The position numbers and the translations under genes are program-made. This document shows positions 1-8,706 of a stretch of DNA of 64,000 nucleotides, one piece after another. The stretch lies in assembly GCF_016863515.1 (NCBI RefSeq), contig NZ_BOPA01000003.1, positions 1 to 64,000 of the forward strand. The letters are read 5' to 3'. The notes beneath the pieces were generated by a model that had not been told where the DNA came from, ran no database searches, and saw only the letters and a list, made by a program, of their open reading frames with translations. Origin of the DNA: Micromonospora gifhornensis. Lineage in GTDB: Bacteria; Actinomycetota; Actinomycetes; Mycobacteriales; Micromonosporaceae. Each line of letters opens with the position of its first letter. The stretch's first letter is position 1.

Positions 1-93
1 GGCTGGTGGTGCGGAGATCGGGGCGAGTGCTTCGTCGGCTGGTGGTGCGGAGATCGGGGCGAGTGCTTCGTCGGCTGGTGGTGCGGAGATCGG
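1..93. repeat. 36-bp tandem repeat inside the proline-rich gene
   Basis: Two identical 36-bp copies (1-36 and 37-72) are followed by a 21-bp partial copy (73-93). On the minus strand each copy encodes a 12-residue unit, ISAPPADEALAP. The length is a multiple of three, so copy-number change keeps the frame. The array may continue to the left of the window. Confidence 0.9.
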
Positions 94-3039
94 TGCTGCC
101 GCAACCTGCGATGCGGCCGGCACGGCGATCGGTGTTGCCGTTGCCGGCGGTGTGGAGTCCGGGCCGTCGGCGAGCGGTGGTGTCGAGTCCGGGCCGTCGG
201 TGCGCGGTGACGTGAAGTCAGGGCTGGTGGCGGCAGGTGGTGCGGAGTTCGAGCTGGCCGTCGCCGGCGATGCGGATTCAGGGGTGGACGTGGCCGGTGG
301 TGCGGAGACCGGAGCTGTGGACGGTGGGGTGAGTTCCAGGCTGGCTGACGGTGCGGAGGCCGGCGTCTGCCATGGCGGTGCCGACGTGACCGGCGGTGCC
401 GGCGTGACGGGAGGTGCCGAGACCGGCGCGTGCCACGGCGGTGCCGGCGTTGGATCGGCCGGCGGTGCCGAGACCGGCCGGGTGTCCTCCGCGTCGTCGG
501 GCCAGCTCACCGGCTCGGATCCGCCGGCTGCCGCGAGGCTGCCGGGCGACTCGTCGAACCCGGCGGGAGTCACACGCTCGGTCGGGGCTGGCTCCTCGCG
601 CCCGGAGGTGGGGACCGGGCTGGGCGCGGGCGACCCGAACCATGCCTGCGGTCCGTCGGACGGCGGGCTGACCCGTGGCGACGTCTCCGGTGCCGGTGGG
701 ACATACCGGGTGGGTGGCGGGGGCGTCGCGGTGGAGCCGGGACCGGCGACGGGCGGTGCGACCGGAACGCCGGACGTCGGCGGACCCGAGACCTGCGACG
801 GCATCGGCGGCGTGGCGACCGGCCCGTAGGCGGGCGGCGTGGAAACGGGCCGGTGAACAGGCGCCGGGGGCACAGCGGTCGGGGGTGCGGAGACGGGTCG
901 GTGGGTGGGCGGCGGGGTGGTCGGGGGTGCGGAGACAGGCCGGTGGGTGGGCGGTGCAGCGGCCGGGGGCGTGGAGACGGGTCGGTGGGTGGGCGGCACG
1001 GGGGTCGGGGATGCGGTGGCGGGGGGTGCTGACACGACAACTGGCGTCGGGACCGGCGGTGGAGTGGCCACCACCGGCTGGTCGTGCAGTGGTGCGGGCC
1101 GCACCTGGTGTTCGTGCAGTGGTGCCGGGCGTACCTCGTGCTGGTGCAGCGGAGCGGGTCGAACCGTCTCCCCACCCTGTGCGCGGTCGGCACCCGAGGC
1201 GGCGGGTCGCTCGTGGATCGGCCCCGGTCGTTCCTGGCTCGGTGCGGGTCGTTCCGGCCGTGCCTGGTTCGGTCCGGGACGCTCCGGCACCTCCTGGATC
1301 GGCCGGGGACGGTCGGGCCAGGGCTGGTCGGCCTGGTGCGGGTGCTGGTCGGGCCGATGCGGGTACTGGTCGGGCCGGTGTTGGTCGGAGCGCGGGGCCC
1401 TGGGGCGGTCCGACACCGGGCCTGCGCCCTCGGGCCAGTCGTGTGCCGCCGCCGGGGCCGAGGACCGATCCCGGTCCGGGTCGACAGTGCCGGGCCGATC
1501 GCGATGCGGGTCGACGGTGTCGGGCCGGTCGCGGTGGGGGTGGACGGGGTCTGGCGGGCCCTGATGTGGGGCGGGGGAGACCGGGCGGGCACGCCCGGTG
1601 GCCGGGGATACGGGTCGATCCCGTTCCGGGGCGGGAGAGACGGGCTGCTCGGGCACCACCGACAGGTGACGGCGGGGCGGGCCCTGGTCGGGGGCGGGCG
1701 AGACGGGACGGTCGGCGTCGGGCCGTTGCGCGGCCGGCCGGTCCAGATGACGATCCGACCCGGGCCGGTTGGGGACTGCCGGTCGCCGGTCCTCGCGTCC
1801 GGGGCGGTCGCCGGTCTCGGGTACGACGGGACGCTGGTACTCCCGGTGGTCTCGACCGGTGCTCGGGCGCAGCGGTCCCGGCTCGGGCCAGGGGAGGTCG
1901 CGGCGCGGCGGTTCGGCGTACCGCTGGGGGTCTCGGACGACCGGCTCGGTGCGGGAGCGCTCCGGTGACCGCTCGGGGCGGCGGCCCCGCTCGTCGTGCG
2001 GCCCACGGGCCGGCTCGTCGTCGACGTAGCCGTCGGGGTACGGGGCGGCATCGGGGTCACCGACGGTGAACTGCTCCCGGTAGCCGTCCACCCGTGGCCC
2101 GTCGTCATAGCTGGGCTGACCGGGGTGGCTGCTCCACTGGTAGCGGGGACGCCGCGAGTCGTCGTCGGGGGAGCGGCGGTCGGCGTCGTCGACGGGCCGG
2201 TGGTTGGCCGGGCGGCGGGTCTCCCCGCCCGGCTCGGGCGCCCAACCGCGCTCCGGTCGCCCGGCCGGCGACCCTGGCGCGCCACGCCGGTACGGATCGC
2301 CGTCGGTCGGCTCGGGGCGGCGTGGGCGTTGGCCGTGCCGGTCGGAATCGCGGTCGCGCCACTGCGGTTCGTGGTGCGGATAACGGTCGGGCTCACGCCG
2401 GTCGGGCCCACGTGGGTCGGGCTGTCGTCGGTCGGGCTCACCTCGTTCGGGTTGCCGCCGGGCGTACCGGTCGGGGGCGCGTCGCTCGGGCGGCTCGAAG
2501 CCGCCACGGTCCCGGCGACCCCGGTGCGGCGGGTACCCGTCGACGTCGGGCTGGGCGTACCGCTCACCGGCGCGCTGATCGCGCTGGGCCGGCGCGCCGG
2601 TGACACCGGTCGCCTGTGGACCGGCATCGGACCAGGTGACGCCGTCGCGTCCGCGTACCGGCTCGACGGGTGGTGACCACCGGCCGTCCGGCCGCCCCGG
2701 CTGGTTGCCCGGATACGGGGACTGGTCGTACGGGCGTCCGCCGTTGCCGCCGTCGGGACGCCGCGCAGCAGGCCCGTCCTGTCGGCCCGGCCAGCCGTCC
2801 GGCTCGTCGTTCCAGGAACGACCCACGTACGTACCGTCGGGCCGGGTGGGTGCCAGCGGTGGCACCTCGGCCCGACCGATCGCGCTCGCCCGACCCCACG
2901 CCCGCGGCTGCTGATGGTCCTGACCGTCGTCACCCGGGTAGCGCTGGCCCGGGAACTGGGGCTGCCATTCGGTCGTCGGCTCGACGACCCAGGACGGCTC
3001 GGCGGGATCGTGCCACCGGTCGGCGTAGCCGCGACTCAT
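1..3039 (-). CDS. Giant proline-rich, charged, disordered protein (partial, 3' end outside window)
   Basis: The frame from an ATG at 3039 stays open to base 1, giving at least 1013 codons with no stop; the C-terminus lies beyond the window. The start reads MSRGYADRWHDPAEPSW. Residues to about 500 are rich in D, R, P, Y and H with recurring D-R-P/P-D-R units, and the rest is Pro/Ala/Ser/Thr/Val-rich (PPTHRPVS-type repeats). No globular domain, signal peptide or membrane segment is seen in the visible part. Other long overlapping frames here look like shadows, because this frame alone is open throughout and gives a smooth N-terminal composition with Trp, Tyr and Glu residues. Many actinomycetes encode long disordered proteins that carry membrane segments at the far end, but that cannot be checked here. 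Function unknown. Confidence 0.75.
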   Translation of the reverse strand, partial: MSRGYADRWHDPAEPSWVVEPTTEWQPQFPGQRYPGDDGQDHQQPRAWGRASAIGRAEVPPLAPTRPDGTYVGRSWNDEPDGWPGRQDGPAARRPDGGNGGRPYDQSPYPGNQPGRPDGRWSPPVEPVRGRDGVTWSDAGPQATGVTGAPAQRDQRAGERYAQPDVDGYPPHRGRRDRGGFEPPERRAPDRYARRQPERGEPDRRQPDPRGPDRREPDRYPHHEPQWRDRDSDRHGQRPRRPEPTDGDPYRRGAPGSPAGRPERGWAPEPGGETRRPANHRPVDDADRRSPDDDSRRPRYQWSSHPGQPSYDDGPRVDGYREQFTVGDPDAAPYPDGYVDDEPARGPHDERGRRPERSPERSRTEPVVRDPQRYAEPPRRDLPWPEPGPLRPSTGRDHREYQRPVVPETGDRPGREDRRPAVPNRPGSDRHLDRPAAQRPDADRPVSPAPDQGPPRRHLSVVPEQPVSPAPERDRPVSPATGRARPVSPAPHQGPPDPVHPHRDRPDTVDPHRDRPGTVDPDRDRSSAPAAAHDWPEGAGPVSDRPRAPRSDQHRPDQYPHRPDQHPHQADQPWPDRPRPIQEVPERPGPNQARPERPAPSQERPGPIHERPAASGADRAQGGETVRPAPLHQHEVRPAPLHEHQVRPAPLHDQPVVATPPPVPTPVVVSAPPATASPTPVPPTHRPVSTPPAAAPPTHRPVSAPPTTPPPTHRPVSAPPTAVPPAPVHRPVSTPPAYGPVATPPMPSQVSGPPTSGVPVAPPVAGPGSTATPPPPTRYVPPAPETSPRVSPPSDGPQAWFGSPAPSPVPTSGREEPAPTERVTPAGFDESPGSLAAAGGSEPVSWPDDAEDTRPVSAPPADPTPAPPWHAPVSAPPVTPAPPVTSAPPWQTPASAPSASLELTPPSTAPVSAPPATSTPESASPATASSNSAPPAATSPDFTSPRTDGPDSTPPLADGPDSTPPATATPIAVPAASQVAAAPISAPPADEALAPISAPPADEALAPISAPPA

Positions 3040-3454
3040 CCGCCGGACCCGTCGTGCCGCCCAGGACGTGGGCGGCGGGTCGGGTGACACTCCGGGACGA
3101 CCGGGTCGGGCAGCCCGGGCTCGGCCGTGCGGAGCCCGCGGACCGGCGTCCGCTCGCTCACGGCCGCGCCCCGATGGTCGGCTCGCGTCCGCTCGCTCAC
3201 GGCGAATGTCACCTCGTCGGAAATGGTCGCTGGGCACCCGCCCGGAATCGGCCAAACTCGCTCGTCCGGGCACCGAATGGCTGCGCAAGGAGGGTAGCGG
3301 CGTGGGCTCGGTCGACGCCACTGTGGCACTCGCGACGGACCCAAACGTTATCCAGTTGATCCGGACATTTAGGTCTTCGGTCGAATCGGACTTCCGACGA
3401 CGAACCCGGCGGGTAGCGTGCCGCGTCCGGTCGCCGCCCACCACCGGGCACGTC
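3040..3454. other. Intergenic region with a 19-bp direct repeat; no supported gene
   Basis: This 415-bp stretch lies between the start of the proline-rich gene and the 3' end of the XRE regulator. Small frames here lack recognisable motifs. It holds two 19-bp direct copies at 3146-3164 and 3185-3203, which on the minus strand read GTGAGCGAGCGGACG, the same GAGCGAGCG motif found near starts at about 44980 and 56452. An AT-richer patch at about 3345-3395 is the likeliest promoter area for the minus-strand gene. No definite -35/-10 pair could be assigned. Confidence 0.4.
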
Positions 3455-4015
3455 TCAGGAATGCTCCATGATCAGTACGAAGAAGGTGCCCGATTCGAGG
3501 GCCTCGTACCGGTGCGGCGCGTCACCGGCGAAGGTGGCGTAGTCGCCCGGGCCGAGTTCCACCTGTTCGTGTTCCGGGCCACAGCGCATCCGGCCGGTCC
3601 CCACCACCAGGTGTTCGACCGTGCGTGGGGTGTGTGGTTCCGCGTTGCGGATCCGCCCCGGCTCCAACTCGATCAGGTAGACGTCCCGTCGGGCGTGCGC
3701 GGTGCCGGCGGTCAGCAGGGTGCCGGTGAAGTCGGCGTGTTCGGAGCGTACCCGGGGGCCGTCGCCGGCCCGGATCACCCGTACCGAGTTGGCCGGGGGC
3801 TCGACCAGCCGGCTGAACGGTATGTCGAGCGCCACACACAGAGCCCAGAGCGTCTCCATGCTCGGGTTGCCCAGGCCGGCCTCGAGTTGCGACAGGGTCG
3901 ACTTGGCGATCCCGGCCCGGCGGGCGAGTTCGGTCAACGAGATGCCGACGCGCTGCCGCTCCTGGCGGAGAGCAGCGGCGATGGTGGCGAGCGGGGGCGA
4001 AGGATCCGAGGGCAT
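3455..4015 (-). CDS. XRE-family transcriptional regulator with C-terminal cupin
   Basis: The 186-residue protein has an N-terminal XRE helix-turn-helix (about residues 10-65, with GISLTELARRAGIAKSTLSQ) and a C-terminal small-molecule-binding cupin (about 105-180, containing EPHTPRTVEHLVVGTGRM and LGPGDYATFAGDAPHRYE). This is the standard HTH plus cupin_2 architecture of ligand-responsive repressors. It is divergent from azlC, with a 66-bp gap holding two palindromes, so it probably controls the azlCD pair and itself. The inducer may be an amino acid or analogue exported by AzlCD (inference). Start ATG at 4015. Confidence 0.88.
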   Translation of the reverse strand: MPSDPSPPLATIAAALRQERQRVGISLTELARRAGIAKSTLSQLEAGLGNPSMETLWALCVALDIPFSRLVEPPANSVRVIRAGDGPRVRSEHADFTGTLLTAGTAHARRDVYLIELEPGRIRNAEPHTPRTVEHLVVGTGRMRCGPEHEQVELGPGDYATFAGDAPHRYEALESGTFFVLIMEHS

Positions 4016-4036
4016 TGTTCGCTCCGTCGTTCACAT

Positions 4037-4054
4037 TGTTCTATTTGACGAACA
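4037..4054. promoter_or_regulatory. Inverted repeat TGTTC-N8-GAACA, candidate operator
   Basis: TGTTC (4037-4041) and GAACA (4050-4054) form an inverted pair in the xre/azlC divergent region. The half-site GTTC/GAAC recurs in the palindrome at 4065-4080, which fits two sites for one dimeric regulator. Confidence 0.5.
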
Positions 4055-4064
4055 TGAGGGGGCT

Positions 4065-4080
4065 GTTCATCATGATGAAC
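4065..4080. promoter_or_regulatory. Perfect 16-bp palindrome abutting the azlC start, candidate operator
   Basis: GTTCATCATGATGAAC is a perfect palindrome ending two bases before the azlC ATG at 4082. It lies where a ribosome-binding site would normally be and shares GTTC/GAAC half-sites with the repeat at 4037-4054. It is the best candidate operator for the adjacent XRE/cupin protein. Confidence 0.6.
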
Positions 4081-4081
4081 C

Positions 4082-4840
4082 ATGCGTACGCCAGAACGAA
4101 CAGCGGGTGCCGGCATGCTCCGCGATGTCGCCGCCATCGGCGCGGCGATAGTGGCCGTCGGCGCCTCGTTCGGGGCGGTGGCGGTCGCCGCGGGGCTGCC
4201 CGTCTGGGCCGTCATCGCCATGTCCCTGTTCGTCTACGCAGGCGGCGCGCAGTTCATGGCGGTCGGACTGGCGGCTGCCGGTAACCCGATGGCCGCCGTG
4301 CTGGCCGGGCTGCTGCTCAACGCCCGTCACCTGCCGTTCGGGCTGACCCTCGGCGACAGTCTCGGCCGCCGGCTCTGGCAACGGCTGCTCGGCAGCCACC
4401 TGATGACCGACGAGGCGACCGCCTTCGCGCTCGCCCGGCCGGCCGGTGAGGTGCGGCACCGCGCGTTCTGGCTGGCCGGCACGCTGCTCTTCGTGGCCTG
4501 GAACGCCGGCACGGTGCTCGGCGTACTGGCCGGTGGGGTGGCCGGAGACCCGGCCACGCTCGGGTTGGACGCCGCCTTCCCCGCCGGCCTGATCGCCCTG
4601 CTGCTGCCGACCCTGCGTGACCCGGACACCCGACGTGCGGCGCTGGGTGGCGCGGCGCTGGCGGTGCTGACCACGCCGGTGCTGCCGGCCGGTCTGCCGG
4701 TACTGCTGGCGCTGGCCGGGCCGGCACTGCTGGCCGTGCACCGGCTCAGACGGCCACCGGCGCCTCCGACCGCACAGGTCGTCGAGCCCGAGAACGAGGC
4801 CCACGCGGTGCGGGCCGGCCGGCAGGAGTCGTCGTGCTGA
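4082..4840 (+). CDS. azlC: AzlC-family branched-chain amino-acid exporter, large subunit
   Basis: This 252-residue multi-membrane-segment protein carries the AzlC family signatures FVYAGGAQFMAVG (about residue 50) and LLLNARHLPFGLTL (about residue 78). AzlC with AzlD forms a two-component permease of the LIV-E class that exports branched-chain amino acids and analogues. The ATG at 4082 is used because in-frame sequence upstream has no start; no good Shine-Dalgarno is present, as the space is taken by the palindrome at 4065-4080. The 3' end overlaps the azlD start by 7 bp, so the two are translationally coupled. Confidence 0.9.
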   Translation: MRTPERTAGAGMLRDVAAIGAAIVAVGASFGAVAVAAGLPVWAVIAMSLFVYAGGAQFMAVGLAAAGNPMAAVLAGLLLNARHLPFGLTLGDSLGRRLWQRLLGSHLMTDEATAFALARPAGEVRHRAFWLAGTLLFVAWNAGTVLGVLAGGVAGDPATLGLDAAFPAGLIALLLPTLRDPDTRRAALGGAALAVLTTPVLPAGLPVLLALAGPALLAVHRLRRPPAPPTAQVVEPENEAHAVRAGRQESSC

Positions 4841-5142
4841 TCGCGGTGATCGTGGCGCTGGCCGTCGGGACGTACGCCTTCCGGGTTTCCGGGGTGCTGT
4901 TGCGCGACCGGCTCGACCTGCCGACGTGGGCGCGGCAACTGCTGCCGGTCGCCGCGGCGGCCCTGCTGGCGGCGTTGGCAGCGACCGCGGCGTTGACCGA
5001 GGGTGCCGCATTCGCCGGCTGGGCCCGGCCGACCGGGGTGCTGGTGGGCGTGGTGCTGGCGTGGCGGCGAGCGCCGTTCGTGCTCGTGGTCGTCGCCGCC
5101 GCCGGCACCACGGCGCTGCTGCGCCTGCTCGGCGTGCCCTGA
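4834..5142 (+). CDS. azlD: AzlD-family branched-chain amino-acid exporter, small subunit
   Basis: The 102-residue protein has three to four hydrophobic segments and the AzlD features TYAFRVSGVLLRDRL near the N-terminus. It starts at GTG 4834 inside the end of azlC, the usual arrangement for this pair. The stop codon region (GTGCCCTGA) lies within a 24-bp unit that is repeated immediately downstream. Confidence 0.88.
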   Translation: MLIAVIVALAVGTYAFRVSGVLLRDRLDLPTWARQLLPVAAAALLAALAATAALTEGAAFAGWARPTGVLVGVVLAWRRAPFVLVVVAAAGTTALLRLLGVP

Positions 5143-5194
5143 GCTGCCCTGCTCGATGTGCCCTGAGCTGCCCTGCTCGATGTGCCCTGAGCTG
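5134..5194. repeat. 24-bp tandem repeat starting in the last codons of azlD
   Basis: Identical 24-bp copies lie at 5134-5157 and 5158-5181, with a partial third copy at 5182-5194. Each copy contains the sequence GTGCCCTGA that ends azlD, so the stop codon is repeated in frame. The last copy runs into CTGAGCTGCTCAG, a short hairpin before the DUF3043 gene end. Confidence 0.9.
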
Positions 5195-5195
5195 C

Positions 5196-5798
5196 TCAGA
5201 CGGGGTCGCCGATGGCGACCTTGGGCTCCGGGGTACGCAGCTTCCGGAAGGTGATCGCCCGCATGATCGCGTAGAGGTACAGCGATCCCATCCGCTGGGT
5301 GGACTGCGGGAAGCGGGTCCGGACCAGCTTCTTGATCTTCCGTGAGATCAGCACCGAGTCGATCACCACGCCGATGGCCAGGGCACCCCACAACAGGTTG
5401 GAGGCCAGCCGGATCGCCGGGGGCATCGCCTGGTTCGAGCCGATCAGCACGATCAGCGCACCACCGAAGAACCAGGTGCCGACGGTACGCCGGGCGTCGA
5501 CCACGTTGCGGGCGAGCAGCCGCTCGGGACCCCGGTCGCGGGGGCCACCCTCACGCCGGAACTCCGCGGCCGCCTCGGCCCGCCGCTGCCGCCGTAGGGC
5601 CTTCGCCTCATCCTTGGTCAGCGGCTTTGTCGTACCCGGTGGGCGACGGCCACTGTTGGGGCGCTTGGGCGTCTCACGTCCCTTGCTCGGGGTGTAACCA
5701 CGCGGACGGTTGGCCTCGGCCTCCTCCTCGGCCGGGGTCAGCGGCTCGGTGGCGGGGTCGGCGAGGTCGGCGGACTTGCGACGAAACAGCGACGGCAC
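5196..5798 (-). CDS. DUF3043 membrane protein
   Basis: The 200-residue protein matches the actinobacterial DUF3043 family: a charged N-terminal half (LFRRKSADL..., KDEAKALRRQRRAEAA) followed by two membrane segments (about residues 110-165) and a basic C-terminal tail. The start is placed at GTG 5798 (VPSLFRRKS), the usual family start; the frame is open further upstream to 5834 but with atypical sequence. Function unknown; expected in the cell membrane. Confidence 0.8.
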   Translation of the reverse strand: MPSLFRRKSADLADPATEPLTPAEEEAEANRPRGYTPSKGRETPKRPNSGRRPPGTTKPLTKDEAKALRRQRRAEAAAEFRREGGPRDRGPERLLARNVVDARRTVGTWFFGGALIVLIGSNQAMPPAIRLASNLLWGALAIGVVIDSVLISRKIKKLVRTRFPQSTQRMGSLYLYAIMRAITFRKLRTPEPKVAIGDPV

Positions 5799-5815
5799 GC
5801 GGCAAGGGTAGCCAA

Positions 5816-5860
5816 CGCCACGTGGCCGTTGCACATCGCGGGTGTGACGGCCACGTGGCG
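5816..5860. terminator. 14-bp perfect inverted repeat between murA and the DUF3043 gene
   Basis: Arms at 5816-5829 and 5847-5860 are exactly complementary, with a 17-nt loop; each arm contains the palindrome CCACGTGG. It lies just downstream of murA (minus strand), where a factor-independent or rho-assisted terminator would sit. It could instead be a binding site for the downstream gene. No T-run follows. Confidence 0.5.
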
Positions 5861-5883
5861 GACAACTGGTGGTGTGGCCGGGA

Positions 5884-7239
5884 TTACGGCCGTTCGACGT
5901 GCGCGCCGAGGTCGGCGAGCTTGGCCTCGAAGTCCTCGTAGCCCCGGTTGATCAGGTCGACGCCGTACACCCGGGAGGTGCCCTCGGCGGCCAGCGCCGC
6001 GATCAGGTGGCTGAAGCCGGCCCGCAGGTCCGGGATGACCAGGTCGGCGGCGTGCAGCTTGCTCGGCCCGGCTATCACCGCGGAGTGCTTGAAGTTGCGC
6101 CGACCGAAGCGGCACGGGGTGCCGCCCAGGCAGTCCCGGTAGACCTGGATGTTGGCGCCCATCGAGTTGAGCGCCTCGGTGTAGCCCAGCCGCTGCTCGT
6201 AGACCGTCTCGTGCACGATCGACAGGCCTCGGGCCTGGGTCAGCGCCACCACCAGCGGCTGCTGCCAGTCGGTCATGAAGCCCGGGTGCACGTCGGTCTC
6301 CAGCGCGGTGGCCTGGAGTTCGCCGCCCGGGTGCCAGAAGCGGATGCCGCCCTCCTGGCCCGGCTGCCCCGGGCGTGGGGGCCGGGTGTCGGTGACCTCG
6401 TACTCGCCGCCGATCGAGCGGAACACGTTCAGGAAGGTCATCATGTCGGCCTGCTCGGCGCCGAGCACCTCCACGTGGCCGCGGGTGGCCAGCGCCGCCG
6501 CCGCCCAGCTCGCCGCCTCGATCCGGTCCGGGATCGGCCGGTGGGTGTACCCGTGCAGCTTCGGTACGCCCTGGATCTCGATCACCCGGTCGGTGTGCAC
6601 CTTGATGATCGCGCCCATCTTCTGCAGGACGCAGATCAGGTCGATGATCTCCGGCTCCACGGCGGCGTTGCGCAGCTCGGTGACGCCCTCGGCCATCACC
6701 GCGGTGAGCAGCACCTGCTCGGTCGCGCCCACACTCGGGTAGGGCAGCGCGAACTTGGTGCCGTGCAGGCCGTTCGGCGCGGACAGGTGCAACCCCTCGG
6801 GGGTCTTGTCGACCGTCGCGCCGAACTCGCGCAGCGCCTGGAGGTGGAAGTCGATCGGCCGGGGCCCGATGTGGCAGCCGCCCAGGTCCGGTATGAAGGC
6901 GTGCCCGAGGCGGTGCAGCAGCGGCCCGCAGAACAGGATCGGAATCCGGCTGGAGCCGGCGTGCACGTTGATCTGGTCGGTGCTGGCGCTCTCCACGTTC
7001 GCCGGATCGAAGACCAGCTCGCCGTCCTCGACGCCGTCGCTGACCTTGACACCGTGCAGCCCGAGCAGCCCTCGGACAACCTCCACATCACGGATCTTGG
7101 GTACGTCGAAGAGCCGGCTCGGGCTGTCGCCGAGCAGGGCGGCGACCATTGCCTTGGACACCAGGTTCTTCGCACCACGCACGCGGATCCGCCCCTGTAG
7201 CGGGGTGCCTCCGTGTACGACCAGAACGTCGTCGGTCAA
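5884..7239 (-). CDS. murA: UDP-N-acetylglucosamine 1-carboxyvinyltransferase
   Basis: MurA transfers enolpyruvate from PEP to UDP-GlcNAc, the first committed step of peptidoglycan synthesis, in the cytoplasm. The EPT domain motifs are present: GAKNLVSKAMVAALL with the Lys-Asn pair near the N-terminus, and GGCHIGPRPIDFH carrying the active-site Cys, so a fosfomycin-sensitive enzyme is expected. The start is taken as TTG 7239, because GGAGG lies five bases upstream; the frame runs on to a GTG at 7287, but that would add a non-homologous tail. The resulting length of 451 residues is normal for actinobacteria. Confidence 0.93.
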   Translation of the reverse strand: MTDDVLVVHGGTPLQGRIRVRGAKNLVSKAMVAALLGDSPSRLFDVPKIRDVEVVRGLLGLHGVKVSDGVEDGELVFDPANVESASTDQINVHAGSSRIPILFCGPLLHRLGHAFIPDLGGCHIGPRPIDFHLQALREFGATVDKTPEGLHLSAPNGLHGTKFALPYPSVGATEQVLLTAVMAEGVTELRNAAVEPEIIDLICVLQKMGAIIKVHTDRVIEIQGVPKLHGYTHRPIPDRIEAASWAAAALATRGHVEVLGAEQADMMTFLNVFRSIGGEYEVTDTRPPRPGQPGQEGGIRFWHPGGELQATALETDVHPGFMTDWQQPLVVALTQARGLSIVHETVYEQRLGYTEALNSMGANIQVYRDCLGGTPCRFGRRNFKHSAVIAGPSKLHAADLVIPDLRAGFSHLIAALAAEGTSRVYGVDLINRGYEDFEAKLADLGAHVERP

Positions 7240-7462
7240 CGCAACCTCCAGCGCGTGCGTGCTGCCGTTTCGATGTGGGGACACCACCGGTCGCTACCCG
7301 GGAAGCGGACGCGCTCAAACGCACGCGCCGCGAGTGCCATCGCCCGGCAGCATAGCCCTCCGTGATGAGAATGGATTCGGTCACACCGCATTGGAGGGCA
7401 TTTATCGGTGATCCGGCACTTTCGCGTACAAGTGTTGTTACTGAGAGTGATTACATCTCCGG

Positions 7463-8647
7463 TCAAGCGCCGGGCAGCGCGAGCATCTGATCCAGGGCCA
7501 CCCGCGCGTGGTGCGCGGTGTCGGCGTCGACGGTGATCTGGTTGACCACCCGGCCGGCCACCAGCTCCTCCAGGGCCCAGACCAGGTGCGGCAGATCGAT
7601 GCGGTTCATCGTCGAGCAGTAGCAGACCGCCCGGTCGAGGAACATGATCTGCTTGTCCGGGTGGGCCAGCGCGAGCCGGCGTACCAGATTCAGTTCGGTG
7701 CCGATCGCCCACGCGGAACCGGCCGGTGCCGCCTCGATGGTCCGGATGATGTACTCGGTCGAACCCACCAGATCGGCGGCGTTGACCACCTCGTGCCGGC
7801 ATTCCGGGTGCACCAGCACATTGACCCCGGGCACCCGCTCCCGGATGTCGTTCACACTGTCCAGGGTGAATCGCCCGTGCACCGAACAGTGCCCGCGCCA
7901 GAGGATCATGCGGGCGTCGCGCAACTGCTCGGGGGTGAGCCCGCCGCCTGGCTTGTGCGGGTCGTAGAGCACGCAGTCGTCAAGCGAGAAGCCCATCTCC
8001 AGCACCGCCGTGTTGCGGCCCAGGTGCTGGTCGGGCAGGAAGAGCACCTTCTCACCCTGCTGGTAGGCCCATTCCAGGGCCCGCTTCGCGTTCGACGAGG
8101 TGCAGACCACACCGCCGTTGCGGCCGACGAAACCCTTGATGTCGGCCGAGGAGTTCATGTAGGTCACCGGCACGGTCTGCGCCGCGATGCCCAACTCGGT
8201 GAGCACGTCCCAGGCGTTCTCGACCTGCGGCAGCGCCGCCATGTCCGCCATCGAGCAGCCGGCCGCCAGGTCGGGCAGGACGACCCGCTGCGTGTCGGAG
8301 GTGAGGATGTCGGCGCTCTCGGCCATGAAGTGCACACCGCAGAAGACGATGTACTCGGCATCCGGCCGGGCGGCGGCCTCGCGGGCCAGCTTGAACGAGT
8401 CGCCTGTCACGTCGGCGAACTGGATCACCTCGTCGCGCTGGTAGTGGTGGCCCAGCACGAAGACCTTGTCGCCGAGGGCGGCCTTCGCCGCCCTCGCCCG
8501 GGCCACCAGGTCGGGGTCGCTCGGCGCCGGCAGGTCACCCGGACACTCCACGCCACGTTCGGTGGCGGGGTCGCTGCCGCGGCCGAGGAGCAGCAACGCA
8601 GTGGCGGTGTTTGAGGGCTCAACCCAGGTCGACGTCACGCCCTCCAT
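7463..8647 (-). CDS. nadA: Quinolinate synthase A
   Basis: NadA condenses iminoaspartate with dihydroxyacetone phosphate to quinolinate in de novo NAD synthesis and carries a [4Fe-4S] cluster. Conserved stretches include VFVLGHHYQRDEVIQ, VVCTSSNAKRAL, HPECRHEV and CYCSTMNRIDLPHL, which contain the candidate cluster cysteines. The length is 394 residues from ATG 8647; GTG 8638 (TSTWVEPSN...) is an equally plausible start. No nadB or nadC lies nearby. It is divergent from the glycerate kinase gene with a 59-bp gap. Confidence 0.92.
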   Translation of the reverse strand: MEGVTSTWVEPSNTATALLLLGRGSDPATERGVECPGDLPAPSDPDLVARARAAKAALGDKVFVLGHHYQRDEVIQFADVTGDSFKLAREAAARPDAEYIVFCGVHFMAESADILTSDTQRVVLPDLAAGCSMADMAALPQVENAWDVLTELGIAAQTVPVTYMNSSADIKGFVGRNGGVVCTSSNAKRALEWAYQQGEKVLFLPDQHLGRNTAVLEMGFSLDDCVLYDPHKPGGGLTPEQLRDARMILWRGHCSVHGRFTLDSVNDIRERVPGVNVLVHPECRHEVVNAADLVGSTEYIIRTIEAAPAGSAWAIGTELNLVRRLALAHPDKQIMFLDRAVCYCSTMNRIDLPHLVWALEELVAGRVVNQITVDADTAHHARVALDQMLALPGA

Positions 8648-8706
8648 GGTCCCACAGCGGGGCACGTGTGCCGCCCCGGCCGCTGTGGGCTGCCACACTG
8701 CCAGGC

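Noticed and set aside
570..2933. A 787-codon minus-strand frame rich in R, T, P and S
   Set aside because: It is shifted against the frame from ATG 3039, which is open over the whole 3039 bp, has more natural N-terminal composition and continues off the edge.
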